In this document: positions 33,174 to 42,547 of the stretch, one piece after another
Layout: each line of letters begins with the position of its first letter
Position numbering within the stretch: position 1 is the stretch's first letter
Assembly: GCA_005502805.1 (NCBI GenBank)
Contig: SCMY01000002.1
Span: 62,001-126,000, forward strand
Length of the DNA stretch: 64,000 nt
Reading direction: 5' to 3'
Source: Rhizobiales bacterium 2SD
GTDB lineage: Bacteria > Pseudomonadota > Alphaproteobacteria > Rhizobiales > Beijerinckiaceae
The notes under the pieces: generated by a model
Databases searched by the model: none
What the model was told of the DNA's origin: nothing
Seen by the model: the letters and a program-made list of their open reading frames with translations, nothing else
Made by a program: the position numbers and the translations under genes

Positions 33174-34420
33174 GCGGCCGCTCCGCGGATATAGAGATGG
33201 AAGGCGCCGTAGATCGAGGATCGGTCGCGGGCGCCGAGATCGCGGCTGCGCGCCTCGTCATAATGCCATTGCGACAGGATCGCCTCCGGCACCCGGCCGG
33301 GCAAAAGGCGCTCATCGGCGGCGGTGCGGAAGATCACGCGGGCGCCGGGAGCGGCGCTGCGGGTCACTTGCGTCCACAAAGCCGTCAGCTCGGCGTCGTT
33401 CATCCAGTCCTGGGCATCGAGCAGCACGAAGCCGTTGCAACTCTCGGCCGGTTGCTTCTCGAGGAACGCCGTGATCGCGCTCTGATGATAGGACACGCGG
33501 CCGGCGCGCTCCCTCACCGTCTCGAAATGGCCGCGCTCGAGATAGGGCGGCACCGCCGCATCCGGCTCCGGCCCATAGCCGCGGCCGAAGGCCTGCCAGG
33601 CGAAGTAGTTGCTCTTCAGGTCGAAGCCGCAGGCCAGCCGCTCGAGCCGGTGGCGCAACACGGCGCGGATGCCGGCTTCGCCGTCGGCAGCCAGCGCCTT
33701 GTATTGCGCCGGCGGGATGCCCAGCCCGTAGAGCGAGGCCGGCTGACGCACCAGCCAGCGCACCAGCTTCTTGTCGAAGACCGGCGCCAGATGCCGGTCG
33801 AACAGCGCCCGCTGCTCTTCCATCGTCTTGGCCTGCAGCATCACCCGTGGGTCGAAGCCGAGCCGGCGGGCGAGGAAATGCCCGGTCCCGATGAAGCGGC
33901 CGAGCAGGCCGTAGCGGTAGAAATTGCGGGCGAAGACCTCGATCCGGCGCCGGCCGGCGAGGTTGCGTCCCTCCCAATAGGCGCGGCTGACCGCGTCGAG
34001 CCGCGGTGCGATCAGCCGGTCATAGGTCTCGACATTGGCCTTGGACTGCGCCTGCCCGAAGAAGCGGCGGAAGATCGCGTGATCGTCAATCTCGGCAAGC
34101 GCCGCGAGCTTGAGATGGCCGAGCGCGATATGGGCGCCGTTGAGGTCGATCGCGCTGACCTTCGCCGGGTCGGCGGTGAGATAGGACAGGATGTTGCAGG
34201 AGCCCGAGGCGATCGCGACGAGGTGGTCGCTGGGCTGCAGCGCCAGCGCTTCCATGTCGACGACCGGGTCCTCCCAGATCTGCGGGTAGACCAGGCCGGA
34301 AAAGGCGAGCGTGAACATCCGCTCCAGCATGCCGGCGCGCGACAGGGGCTTGCTGCGGTGGACGGCCGTGGTGAGACCGAGATTGGTCGTGCGCTTCACC
34401 GCGCGGATCGTCTGCGTCAC
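33170..34420 (-). CDS. btaA: S-adenosylmethionine:diacylglycerol 3-amino-3-carboxypropyltransferase BtaA
   Basis: This 416-residue BtaA (DUF3419 family) moves the aminocarboxypropyl group of SAM to diacylglycerol, the first step of betaine-lipid synthesis. The family block FSGLVYPQIWEDPVVDMEAL near residue 34 and the SAM-binding IASGSCNILSYL near 65 are clear, and DLNGAHIAL follows. I chose the GTG at 34420: it gives VTQTIRAVKRTTNLGL and the length of BtaA relatives, whereas the reading frame upstream lacks family character. Bacteria replace phospholipids by betaine lipids when phosphate is scarce, and a possible Pho box precedes the gene. It is divergent from msrB. Confidence 0.93.
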   Translation of the reverse strand: MTQTIRAVKRTTNLGLTTAVHRSKPLSRAGMLERMFTLAFSGLVYPQIWEDPVVDMEALALQPSDHLVAIASGSCNILSYLTADPAKVSAIDLNGAHIALGHLKLAALAEIDDHAIFRRFFGQAQSKANVETYDRLIAPRLDAVSRAYWEGRNLAGRRRIEVFARNFYRYGLLGRFIGTGHFLARRLGFDPRVMLQAKTMEEQRALFDRHLAPVFDKKLVRWLVRQPASLYGLGIPPAQYKALAADGEAGIRAVLRHRLERLACGFDLKSNYFAWQAFGRGYGPEPDAAVPPYLERGHFETVRERAGRVSYHQSAITAFLEKQPAESCNGFVLLDAQDWMNDAELTALWTQVTRSAAPGARVIFRTAADERLLPGRVPEAILSQWHYDEARSRDLGARDRSSIYGAFHLYIRGAAA

Positions 34421-34470
34421 GAGGCCCTCGTTCGCGCCCGTTGCGATGGCGAGCCGACTAGAGGAGTCGC

Positions 34471-34487
34471 GTGACGGTTGGGTGACG
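34471..34487 (-). promoter_or_regulatory. Candidate Pho box upstream of btaA
   Basis: On the minus strand two CGTCAC blocks lie with 11-base spacing (34482-34487 and 34471-34476), about 50 bases before the btaA start. PhoB sites are direct repeats of CTGTCAT-like heptamers with an 11-base period, and btaAB is PhoB-controlled in Sinorhizobium. The linker here is CCAAC rather than the usual A-rich one, so this remains a candidate. Confidence 0.35.
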
Positions 34488-34627
34488 CGGCCAACCTCGG
34501 GAGAAGCGATCGATCGCCGCCGAACGCGGATGTGAAACAGCCCCTGTTGCACGGGGCTGAAATCAGGAAGACAAATCCCCATATCTCGCGCGACAATCGA
34601 ACAAGAGCTGGTGGAAAGGAGCCTCGC

Positions 34628-35071
34628 ATGGGCCTGATGGACATGTTCGCCAAAACGGGGAAGCCGGCGGAGCGCGAATTCCCCTTCCAGCTCAGCGATG
34701 CCGAGTGGCGCGCGAAGCTGACGCCCGAGCAGTACCGGGTGCTGCGCGGCCACGGCACCGAGCGCGCCGGCTCCTGTGCGCTGAACTTCGAGAAGCGCGC
34801 TGGCACCTTCTCCTGCGCCGGCTGCGGCCAGCCCTTGTTCAGGTCACACAAGAAGTTCGAGAGCGGCACCGGCTGGCCGAGCTTCGACCAGCCGCTCGAA
34901 GGCGCAGTCGAGGAGAGCGAGGATTACAGCTTCGGCATGCACCGGGTCGAGGTGCATTGCGCCAATTGCGGCGGCCATCTCGGCCACGTCTTCCCTGACG
35001 GCCCGCCGCCGACCGGCCTGCGCTACTGCATCAACGGCGTGGCCATGGATTTCGCGCCGGAAGCAGGTTGA
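34628..35071 (+). CDS. msrB: Peptide-methionine (R)-S-oxide reductase
   Basis: This 147-residue MsrB reduces methionine-R-sulfoxide in proteins. The structural zinc ligands are in CAGC near residue 64 and CANC near 110. FESGTGWPSF near 78 and RYCINGVAMDF near 132 carry the substrate pocket and the catalytic cysteine. I chose the ATG at 34628 because AAGGAG lies 7 bases upstream and the family begins close to this point. The protein has no signal peptide and should be cytoplasmic. It is divergent from btaA, with about 200 bases between the starts. Confidence 0.95.
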   Translation: MGLMDMFAKTGKPAEREFPFQLSDAEWRAKLTPEQYRVLRGHGTERAGSCALNFEKRAGTFSCAGCGQPLFRSHKKFESGTGWPSFDQPLEGAVEESEDYSFGMHRVEVHCANCGGHLGHVFPDGPPPTGLRYCINGVAMDFAPEAG

Positions 35072-35081
35072 CGCCTTTCCG

Positions 35082-35106
35082 CCATGGTCGGGCTTGTCCC
35101 GACCAT
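35082..35106. repeat. Single-hairpin remnant of repeat family A
   Basis: CCATGGTCGGG, CTTGT, CCCGACCATGG is the outer hairpin of the three-hairpin family A elements, without the other two. It lies 11 bases after the msrB stop and could act as its 3' end or terminator. Confidence 0.7.
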
Positions 35107-35133
35107 GGCGACAGCTGATGCCGGAGCGCCAGG

Positions 35134-36021
35134 ATGCGGCCGCCGATCGAGACCGACCTGCTCAAGACCTTCGTCACGATTGTCGAGACGCAGAGCTTCA
35201 CCCGCACCGGTGATCGGCTGCACCGGACCCAGCCGGCGATCAGCATGCAGATCAGGCGGCTGGAGGAGGCGCTCGGCAAAGAGGTCTTCGACCGGACCAA
35301 GCGCCAGATCCAGCTGACGCGGGAGGGCGAGGTTCTGCTCCACTACGCCCGGCGCATCCTCTCGCTCAGCGACGAGGCCATGAGCCGCATCGGGCAGGTT
35401 GGTCTTTCGGGTATCGTCCGCATCGGCACCTCCGACGACTACGCCAACATCCTGCTGCCCGAAATCCTGCAGCGGTTCGCTCAAACCCATGCCGGCGTTC
35501 AGGTCGACATCGTCTGTGACAACGGCGTCGCCATCGAGCGCAGGCTGAAGGATGGCCTCATTGATCTTGCGCTCGTCGCCTGCCGCGGCACGGTGCCGGA
35601 GCAAGAGTTGATCCGGACGGAGGAGCTGGTCTGGATCGCGGCCTCCGCAGCTCAGGCAAGGAGCCGCCCTCTCCCCCTGGCCGTGTTTCCCGAGGGCTGC
35701 GTCTGCCGGGCGACGATGGCGGAGGCTCTCGATGCCGCTGGGCGCGATTGGCGGATCGGCTTCAGCAGCGACAATATCGGCGCGATCCACGCCGCGGTCC
35801 GCTCCGGCCTGGGCATCAGCGCCGTCGAGCGCAGCCTCGTCCCGGCGGGCGTGCGGATCCTGGATCAGGCCGAGGGCCTGCCCAGGCTCGCTCCCGTGCA
35901 TCTCTGCCTCAAGCTCAACCCGGCCAGCGCCTCACCGGTCCTCGCTGCGCTCGCCGACGAGATCCGGATCGGCCTCGCGCCGGCGCCACTCTGCTACGAG
36001 CCGCAAGCTCATCACGTCTGA
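35134..36021 (+). CDS. LysR-family transcriptional regulator
   Basis: This 295-residue LysR-type regulator has an N-terminal winged helix-turn-helix at about 8-66 (DLLKTFVTIVETQSFTRTG, RTQPAISMQIRRLEEALG) and a substrate-binding domain from about 92 with IVRIGTSDDYANILLPEIL. It is convergent with a DMT-type exporter gene, overlapping its end by 10 bases. Convergent placement is not the usual layout for a regulator and its target, so I name no target. Its ATG lies 27 bases after the family A hairpin remnant. Confidence 0.9.
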   Translation: MRPPIETDLLKTFVTIVETQSFTRTGDRLHRTQPAISMQIRRLEEALGKEVFDRTKRQIQLTREGEVLLHYARRILSLSDEAMSRIGQVGLSGIVRIGTSDDYANILLPEILQRFAQTHAGVQVDIVCDNGVAIERRLKDGLIDLALVACRGTVPEQELIRTEELVWIAASAAQARSRPLPLAVFPEGCVCRATMAEALDAAGRDWRIGFSSDNIGAIHAAVRSGLGISAVERSLVPAGVRILDQAEGLPRLAPVHLCLKLNPASASPVLAALADEIRIGLAPAPLCYEPQAHHV

Positions 36022-36884
36022 GCCGCAGCCTGCCGCCGCGGCTCGCGCGGCACCACGACAATGGCGCTCAGGATAATGATCGCGAGGCCGGCATAAGCCC
36101 AGCGATCTGGTGCGTCGTCGAAGACGACAATACCGAGAATGGTAGCCGTGATCACCTCGGCATAGGTGAAAGGCGCGAGCAGGCTCGCCTCTGCCCGCTC
36201 GAACGCCTTGATGATCAGGAAATGCGCGATCGCGGCGACGCAGCCGGTCGCTGCGAGCTGCAGCCACTGGATGGCGCTCGGCGACTGCCAGACCGGGATG
36301 ACCGCGATGCTCGACAGGACGCAGCCGACGAGCCCGGTCTGGTAGACCGAGACGATCGCCGGGATCCTGTTCTCGACCACCCGCGTCAGCAGCAGGAAGA
36401 CGGCATAGCCCATCCCGGCTGCCAGATCGATGAGATAGCTCCACTGCCAGGTCTCGGCGCTCGGCCTGATCGCCAGGACGATGCCGAGGAAACCGACGGC
36501 GATCGCCAGCCATTGCAGTGGCGCGACCTTCTCCTTGAAGACGACGAGCGCCAGCAGGGTCAGCAGAAAGGGCTCGACGAACCACAGCGTCAGCGCCGTG
36601 GTCAGTGGCATATGGTGGATCGCGACATAGAACAGCGCCACCGCGAGGAAGAGCGCGGCGCTCCTGGCGGTCAGCGTCCAGGACACGGTCGGCAGCAGCA
36701 TGCGGGGACCGTATTGCCAGGCGCTATAAAGACCCGTCGCCAGGCAATGAAAGAAGAAGCACGCCCAGATCACCTGTAGCACAGGCAATGATGCGGACAG
36801 GTATTTGGCGAGAGTATCCGAGATCGGCAGGATCTGAAGCGCGATTATAAGCAGGAGAATGCCGGTCAGTTGCCGTGAATCCAT
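36012..36884 (-). CDS. DMT-superfamily (EamA) transporter
   Basis: This 290-residue inner-membrane protein has ten hydrophobic segments in two EamA repeats of five helices. The first runs from ILLLIIALQILPISDTLAKY and ends in VVFKEKVAPLQWLAI; the second ends in VVFDDAPDRWAYAGLAIIIL. The E(K)VAPLQW and D..DRWAYAG pieces at the end of helices 4 and 9 are family marks. DMT proteins of this class export metabolites or amino acids; the cargo is not evident. The stop overlaps the convergent LysR gene by 10 bases. Confidence 0.9.
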   Translation of the reverse strand: MDSRQLTGILLLIIALQILPISDTLAKYLSASLPVLQVIWACFFFHCLATGLYSAWQYGPRMLLPTVSWTLTARSAALFLAVALFYVAIHHMPLTTALTLWFVEPFLLTLLALVVFKEKVAPLQWLAIAVGFLGIVLAIRPSAETWQWSYLIDLAAGMGYAVFLLLTRVVENRIPAIVSVYQTGLVGCVLSSIAVIPVWQSPSAIQWLQLAATGCVAAIAHFLIIKAFERAEASLLAPFTYAEVITATILGIVVFDDAPDRWAYAGLAIIILSAIVVVPREPRRQAAAQT

Positions 36885-36986
36885 AGCCGAATGCCTCGCG
36901 TGACATGCGCAGCAAGCTCGCAGAACGGCAGGCGCTGGAGAAATCCGGAGTTTGGATGCCAGGATCAGCGATGTTTATGACGGCAC

Positions 36987-37079
36987 CGTCATGGTCGGGC
37001 TTGTCCCGACCATCCACGTCTTCGTGGATCAAGTGCGGTGCTCAAGACGTGGATGCTCGCCACAAGGGCGAGCATGACG
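36987..37079 (+). repeat. Three-hairpin dispersed repeat (family A, copy 2)
   Basis: This 93-base copy has ATGGTCGGG/CCCGACCAT, then CCACGTCTT/AAGACGTGG, then ATGCTCGCC/GGCGAGCAT. It fills most of the 200-base gap between the AidB-like gene stop and the DMT transporter start. Orientation is opposite to copy 1. Confidence 0.85.
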
Positions 37080-37086
37080 GATGAGG

Positions 37087-38730
37087 CTAAGCCAACTCCG
37101 GCACCGCCCTTCTCGCCAGCGTCGCCGCATCGACCGCCAGCGGCAAGTCGCCGAACTGGCCGGACCAGTGCCCGCCGAGCCGCGTCGCGACGAAGGCGTC
37201 CGCCACCGCATGCGGCGCATGGCGGATCAGCAGCGCACCCTGTAGCATCAGCGCCAGCCGCTCGGTCAGGAGGCGCGCCTGGCCTTCATGGCGGATGAGG
37301 TCGTGCAGGTCGGTCTCCAGCGCCTGCAACGCTGCATCGTAGCGCCGGTCCTGCCCGGAGACCGCGTGCAGCTCCGCGCGCAACGCCTGCAGCGAGCCAG
37401 GCTCGCGCTCCAATGAGCGCAGCACGTCGAGACAGATGACATTGCCCGAGCCTTCCCAGACCGAGTTCAGCGGCGCCTCGCGATAATGCCGCGCCATCGG
37501 GTTCTCCTCGATGAAGCCGTTGCCACCATGGCACTCCAGCGCCTCGACCACGACCGCCGGCGTGCGCTTCGCCACCCAGTATTTCGCCAGCGGCGCACCG
37601 ATCCGGGCCAGCAGCTTCTCGCTTTCCGACAGCTCCTGCTGGTCGACCGCGGCGAACAGCCGGAAGGCGAGCCAGGCCGCGGCCTCCGCCTCGATGGCGA
37701 GGTCGGCGAGGACGTTCTGCATGATCGGCTGGTCGATCAGCAGCCGCTGGAAGGCCGTGCGGTGCTGGGCGTGATGGCCGGCCAGCATCACCGCCTGCCG
37801 CATCAGCCCGGCGGACGCCGCGGCGATGTCGAGCCGCGTATTGTGGTTCATCGACAGGCCGGTGCGCAGGCCCCGGCCGGGATCGCCGAGCATATGGCCG
37901 ATGGCGCCGCGGAACTCGACCTCGGAGGAGGCGTTCGAGCGGTTGCCGCATTTGTCCTTGAGGCGCTGGATGGCGATGCCGTTGCGTTCGCCATCCGGCC
38001 GCCAGCCCGGCACGACGAAGCAGGAAATGCCCTCCTCATTGCGCGCCAGCGTCAGGAAGACGTCGGAATGCGGCACCGAGAAGAACCATTTGCTGCCATG
38101 CAGCGAATAGGTGCCGTCGCGATTGTCATAGGCGATGGTCTGGGTCTGGCGCAGATCGGAGCCGCCTTGCGTCTCGGTCATCGCCATGCCGACGGTTGCG
38201 CCCGTCTTGCCGGCGGCCGGCCCCTGGCTCTTGTCGTAAGTTTTCGAGGAGATCAGCCCGCCCCATTGCGCCCAGAGCGCCCGGTCCTGCTTCAGCACCG
38301 GGATCGCCGAATAGGTCATCGAGATCGGGCAGCAGATGCCGCTCTCGCAGCCATACCAGAGATATTGCAGGGCGGCCCGCGCCACCTGCGCCCCCGGCCC
38401 CGGCCTGTTCCAGGCCAGCGCATGCGTCTCCTGGCCGATGGCGCGGGTCATCAGCGCGTGCCAGGCCGGATGGAACTCGATCTGGTCGATGCGATTGCCG
38501 AAGCGGTCATGGCTGCGCAGTTCCGGCCCATGCCGGTTGGCGAGCCGCGCCATCTCGATCGTCTCGGCCGCGCCGACCGTCCGCCCGGCCTCATGCAGCC
38601 GTTCATCGGCCCAGCCGGCATCGAAAGCGGCGATCGCCGCCTTCAGCACGGGATCGGCGGAATAGGCGTCGTAGTCGGCCAGCGGCGGCACCTGATTGGT
38701 GACCTGATGGGCGTGCGATGCCTGGGCCAT
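37087..38730 (-). CDS. AidB-like acyl-CoA dehydrogenase family protein
   Basis: This 547-residue FAD-dependent acyl-CoA dehydrogenase is of the AidB type. Length matches AidB rather than the usual 380-400 residue enzymes. MAMTETQGGSDLRQTQT and GSKWFFSVPHSDVFLTLAR form the flavin and substrate regions. GGNGFIEENPMARHYREAP near 420 and VWEGSGNVICLDVLRSL near 440 are the AidB signature segments. AidB limits damage by alkylating agents in E. coli, though the reaction is uncertain; another reading is a medium or branched acyl-CoA dehydrogenase. I chose ATG at 38730, after GGAAGGGAA. The gene stands alone on the minus strand. Confidence 0.9.
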   Translation of the reverse strand: MAQASHAHQVTNQVPPLADYDAYSADPVLKAAIAAFDAGWADERLHEAGRTVGAAETIEMARLANRHGPELRSHDRFGNRIDQIEFHPAWHALMTRAIGQETHALAWNRPGPGAQVARAALQYLWYGCESGICCPISMTYSAIPVLKQDRALWAQWGGLISSKTYDKSQGPAAGKTGATVGMAMTETQGGSDLRQTQTIAYDNRDGTYSLHGSKWFFSVPHSDVFLTLARNEEGISCFVVPGWRPDGERNGIAIQRLKDKCGNRSNASSEVEFRGAIGHMLGDPGRGLRTGLSMNHNTRLDIAAASAGLMRQAVMLAGHHAQHRTAFQRLLIDQPIMQNVLADLAIEAEAAAWLAFRLFAAVDQQELSESEKLLARIGAPLAKYWVAKRTPAVVVEALECHGGNGFIEENPMARHYREAPLNSVWEGSGNVICLDVLRSLEREPGSLQALRAELHAVSGQDRRYDAALQALETDLHDLIRHEGQARLLTERLALMLQGALLIRHAPHAVADAFVATRLGGHWSGQFGDLPLAVDAATLARRAVPELA

Positions 38731-38882
38731 GAGCTTCCCTTCCGATCCGCGAACCGCCCCGTCATTAACCAGCAGATTATGCCGGCATCCGGGAATTGCG
38801 AACCTGCCCGATTGCCGCCCGAGTTCTCCCGGCACTTCGCCCGGCGCGCCACCATCGGCGCGGGCCTATGGAGAGCCTTCAC

Positions 38883-39809
38883 GTGCCGCGACGCGTCCCG
38901 AGTACCCTGATCATCGCGCTGACCGCCGGCTTCGGCCTCGCTACAGTTCCGGCAAACGCCCAGCCCCAATCGGCAGCGAAAATACAGGCCGGCGAGGGCC
39001 GGCCCTATGAGATCGCCGACAGCGAGGTCTGGGATGTGCCGGACTCGGTCTCGCGCCGCGGCTACCAGGTCTTCGTCGCCCTGCCGCCGTCCTATGCAAA
39101 GGAGCCGCAACGGAAATATCCGGTGCTCTATGTCACCGATGCCGACTACGCCTTCCCGATCCTCCGCCAGATCAGCCGCCGCCTGAACCTCGAGGGCGCC
39201 AGGATCGAGGAGTTCATCCTGGTTGGCCTGTCCTATGCCAAGGGTGAGGATGGCGCGGCCAGCCGCCGGCGCGACTACACCCCGACGACGAACGGGCCGA
39301 GCACCGCACCATCCGGCGCGATCCATGGCCAGGGACAGGCCTACCAGACCTATCTGCGCGATCAGGTGAAGCCGTTCATCGCCGCCCGCTACCGCGTCGA
39401 TCCGGCAAGAGCGCTCTTTCTCGGGCACTCTTACGGGTCGTTGCTCGGCGCGCAGATCCTCTTCACCGAGCCCGGCCTGTTCAGCGGCTACATCCTTGGC
39501 AGCCCCTCGCTCTGGTACGACAAGCGCCACGCCCTGGGCCTCGAGGCGAGCTATGCCGCCAAGAACCGTGATCTGCCGGCCAAGGTCTTCCTCTATGTCG
39601 GCGAGTACGAGGCGCTGCGCAAAGGCGACCGACGCTACAGCCAGAGCGTCGATATGGTGGCCGACAACCAAGCACTGGAGAAAGCACTGAAGGACCGGAA
39701 ATATCCGAGCCTGAGCTTGAAGTCGGTCGTCCTCAACGACGAGGACCATCTCACGGTCGCCCCACGCGGCTTCACGCAAGGCCTGCGATATCTCCTGCCA
39801 GCGCGTTGA
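38883..39809 (+). CDS. Exported alpha/beta-hydrolase-fold esterase (IroE-like)
   Basis: This 308-residue hydrolase of the Fes/IroE esterase family has a signal peptide of about 26 residues ending VPANA, so it acts outside the cytoplasm. The nucleophile elbow is GHSYG near residue 182, and an aspartate or glutamate and a late histidine (DEDHLTV near 290) complete the triad. PVLYVTDADYAFP near 75 is the oxyanion strand. Relatives hydrolyse siderophores or small esters; the substrate is unknown. I chose GTG at 38883 because GGAGAG lies 7 bases upstream; an in-frame ATG at 38868 is an alternative. No siderophore gene is nearby. Confidence 0.82.
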   Translation: MPRRVPSTLIIALTAGFGLATVPANAQPQSAAKIQAGEGRPYEIADSEVWDVPDSVSRRGYQVFVALPPSYAKEPQRKYPVLYVTDADYAFPILRQISRRLNLEGARIEEFILVGLSYAKGEDGAASRRRDYTPTTNGPSTAPSGAIHGQGQAYQTYLRDQVKPFIAARYRVDPARALFLGHSYGSLLGAQILFTEPGLFSGYILGSPSLWYDKRHALGLEASYAAKNRDLPAKVFLYVGEYEALRKGDRRYSQSVDMVADNQALEKALKDRKYPSLSLKSVVLNDEDHLTVAPRGFTQGLRYLLPAR

Positions 39810-39941
39810 TGCGGCGGGGTTTACGATGACCTGCTCGCCGCCGCGGAAAACCCTCCGCGACGGCGAGCAATCCAAGCCGCCTGCCCCTATATTGACCGTG
39901 AACGAATCACGATCACGCCAAGCCGGGCCAAAGCCAAGCCA

Positions 39942-42308
39942 GTGTCAGACCACACGACCTCCGCCCCCCTGCCCCGCCCCGGCGGCCTCGCCTCGCGCGC
40001 CGCCGCGCAGCCGGCCGCCGGCTATCTGCAGGGGCTCAACCCGGAGCAGCGCCAGGCGGTCGAGGCGACCGACGGGCCCGTGCTGGTTCTGGCCGGCGCC
40101 GGCACCGGCAAGACCCGCGTCCTCACCACCCGCATCGCCCATCTGATCGCGACGAACCGCGCCTACCCCTCGCAGATCCTCGCCGTGACCTTCACCAACA
40201 AGGCGGCGCGCGAGATGAAGGAGCGCGTCGCAAACCTCGTCGGCCCGGTCGCCGAGGGCATGCCCTGGCTCGGCACCTTCCACTCGATCTCGGCCAAGCT
40301 GCTGCGCCGCCATGCCGAATTGGTCGACCTGCGCTCCGATTTCACCATCCTCGACACCGACGACCAGATCCGCCTGATGAAGCAGGTGATCCAGGCCGAG
40401 GGTATCGACGAGAAGCGTTGGCCCGGCCGCATGCTTGCCGGCTTCATCGATAGCTGGAAGAACCGCGGCCTCGCGCCCAAGGACGTGCCGCCGGGCGAAT
40501 CCGGCGTCTTCGCCTCCGGCAAGGGCGGCAAGCTCTATGCCGCCTATCAGGAGCGCCTGAAGACGCTGAACGCCGTCGATTTCGGCGACCTTCTGCTGCA
40601 TTGCCTGACGCTGTTCCGCGAGCATCCGGAACTGCTTGCGAGCTATCACGAGCGCTTCCGCTACATCCTCGTCGACGAGTACCAGGACACCAACGTCGCC
40701 CAGTATCTCTGGCTCAGGCTTCTTGCACAGGGCCGGCGCAACATCGCCTGCGTCGGCGACGACGACCAGTCGATCTATGGCTGGCGCGGCGCCGAGGTCG
40801 ACAACATCCTGCGCTTCGAGCACGACTTCCCGGGCGCGACCGTGGTCCGACTGGAGCGCAATTATCGCTCGACCGGCCATATCCTCGCCACCGCCGCCAA
40901 GCTGATCGCCCGCAACGAGGGCCGGCTCGGCAAGACCCTGCGCACCGAGGACGAGGCCGGCGAGAAGGTCACCATCACCGGCGCCTGGGACAGCCAGGAG
41001 GAAGCCCGCCTGATCTCGGACGAGATCGAGGCGATGCAGTCCAAGGGCGAGAACCTTTCCGAAGTCGCGATCCTCGTGCGCATCTCCGCGCAGATGCGCG
41101 AGATGGAGGAGCGGCTCATCCATGTCGGCGTGCCCTATCGCGTCATCGGCGGCCCGCGCTTCTATGAGCGCGCCGAGATTCGCGACGCCATGGCGTATCT
41201 GCGCTGCGTGGTGAGCCCCACCGACGACCTCGCCTTCGAGCGCATCGTCAACGTGCCCAAGCGCGGCCTCGGCGACGCCACCATCCAGCTCCTGCACAAC
41301 CATGCCCGGGCGACCGGCTTCTCGCTGATGCAGTCAGCGCGGGCCGTGGTCGAGACCGAGGAATTGAAGCCCAAGGCCCGCACGACCTTGCGCGAGCTGG
41401 TCGAGGCCTTCGCTCGCTGGCAAAGCAAGGCCGAGGCGATGCAGCAGGGCGAGCTCGCCGAGCTGGTGCTGGAAGAGAGCGGCTACACCGAGATGTGGCA
41501 GAAGGACCGCTCGGCCGACGCCGCCGGTCGCCTGGAAAACCTCAAGGAGCTGGTCCGCTCGCTCGACGAATTCCCCGACCTGCCATCCTTCCTCGAGCAC
41601 GTCTCGCTGGTGATGGACGCCGATAGCGGCGATGGCGGCGCCCGCGTCTCGATCATGACGCTGCACGCCGCCAAGGGGCTGGAGTTCGACACCGTCTTCC
41701 TGCCCGGCTGGGAGGAAGGGCTGTTCCCGAACCAGCGCGCCCTAGACGAAAACGGTCGCGCCGGGCTGGAGGAGGAGCGCCGCCTCGCCCATGTCGGCCT
41801 GACCCGCGCCCGCAAGCGGCTGAAGCTCTATTTCGCCTCGAACCGCCGCATCCACGGCCTCTGGCAATCGAGCCTGCCCTCGCGCTTCATCGACGAATTG
41901 CCGGAGGACCATGTCGAGGTCGTCCAGGCGCCGACCGCCTATAGCCAGGGCGGCTACGGCGCCTCGCGCTTCGAGCGCATGGAAAGCTTTGGCTCCTCCT
42001 ACCAGACGCCCGGCTGGCAGCGCGCGCAGGAGAACAAGGCGAAGTTCGGCTCGGGCGGCAGCTCCGGCTTCTCTGACGCCGGCCAGCGCGGCTTCGGCTC
42101 AGGTCGCCAGCGCGGCCCGATGCTGATCGAGGGCGAGCTGACGGCGAAGTCGACAGGGACCTCCGCCTACGATCCCGGCGCCCGCGTCTTCCACATCAAG
42201 TTCGGCCCCGGCTCGGTCGCCAGCGTCGACGGCAACAAGCTGACCGTCGATTTCGACAAGGCTGGCAGGAAGATGGTGCTGGATAGCTTCGTGCAGAAGG
42301 CGGGATGA
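39942..42308 (+). CDS. uvrD: UvrD/PcrA-type ATP-dependent DNA helicase
   Basis: This 788-residue superfamily 1A helicase has motif I AGAGTGKTRVL near 50, motif II VDEYQDTN near 240, motif III GDDDQSIYGWRGA near 270, motif IV ERNYRS near 300, motif V HAAKGLEFDTVFL near 570 and motif VI VGLTRARKRL near 620. It unwinds DNA in excision and mismatch repair and removes RecA. The C-terminal 30 or so residues (VASVDGNKLTVDFDKAG to the end) form the small Tudor-like domain. The 3' end of the gene is duplicated at 43064-43159, beyond the hicAB pair. Start is GTG at 39942. Confidence 0.95.
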   Translation: MSDHTTSAPLPRPGGLASRAAAQPAAGYLQGLNPEQRQAVEATDGPVLVLAGAGTGKTRVLTTRIAHLIATNRAYPSQILAVTFTNKAAREMKERVANLVGPVAEGMPWLGTFHSISAKLLRRHAELVDLRSDFTILDTDDQIRLMKQVIQAEGIDEKRWPGRMLAGFIDSWKNRGLAPKDVPPGESGVFASGKGGKLYAAYQERLKTLNAVDFGDLLLHCLTLFREHPELLASYHERFRYILVDEYQDTNVAQYLWLRLLAQGRRNIACVGDDDQSIYGWRGAEVDNILRFEHDFPGATVVRLERNYRSTGHILATAAKLIARNEGRLGKTLRTEDEAGEKVTITGAWDSQEEARLISDEIEAMQSKGENLSEVAILVRISAQMREMEERLIHVGVPYRVIGGPRFYERAEIRDAMAYLRCVVSPTDDLAFERIVNVPKRGLGDATIQLLHNHARATGFSLMQSARAVVETEELKPKARTTLRELVEAFARWQSKAEAMQQGELAELVLEESGYTEMWQKDRSADAAGRLENLKELVRSLDEFPDLPSFLEHVSLVMDADSGDGGARVSIMTLHAAKGLEFDTVFLPGWEEGLFPNQRALDENGRAGLEEERRLAHVGLTRARKRLKLYFASNRRIHGLWQSSLPSRFIDELPEDHVEVVQAPTAYSQGGYGASRFERMESFGSSYQTPGWQRAQENKAKFGSGGSSGFSDAGQRGFGSGRQRGPMLIEGELTAKSTGTSAYDPGARVFHIKFGPGSVASVDGNKLTVDFDKAGRKMVLDSFVQKAG
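42213..42308 (+). repeat. uvrD 3'-end direct repeat, left copy
   Basis: The last 96 bases of uvrD. The same 96 bases, at about 75 of 96 identical by my hand count, recur at 43064-43159 in the same orientation. The AT-rich gap and hicAB lie between the copies. Confidence 0.9.
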
Positions 42309-42506
42309 CAACCATCATTTTCACACTTAAGGCCGCGCAGGAGAATATCATATTTTTCAATTACTTAGATCATAAGCAATTTTTCACACGCCGCCAAAGA
42401 TCGCCGACCCGCTGATTTCACAAGCAGAAAATTGTAGCAATTTCAAATACATAATCATCTTTCTGTGCGAAACTCGGGCGTTTTCGCGACGAAAGTTTCT
42501 GGTACA

Positions 42507-42513
42507 TATAAAT
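42507..42513 (+). promoter_or_regulatory. Candidate -10 box of hicAB
   Basis: TATAAAT at 42507-42513 lies 35 bases before the hicA start, in a stretch (42310-42520) much AT-richer than the rest of the window. No convincing -35 box is seen. GGTGC and GCACC at about 42519-42546 form an inverted repeat that could be an operator. The ribosome site is GAGG, 5 bases before the ATG. Confidence 0.45.
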
Positions 42514-42547
42514 AGATCGGTGCTTCGCCCAACTCCTTGAGGCACCG

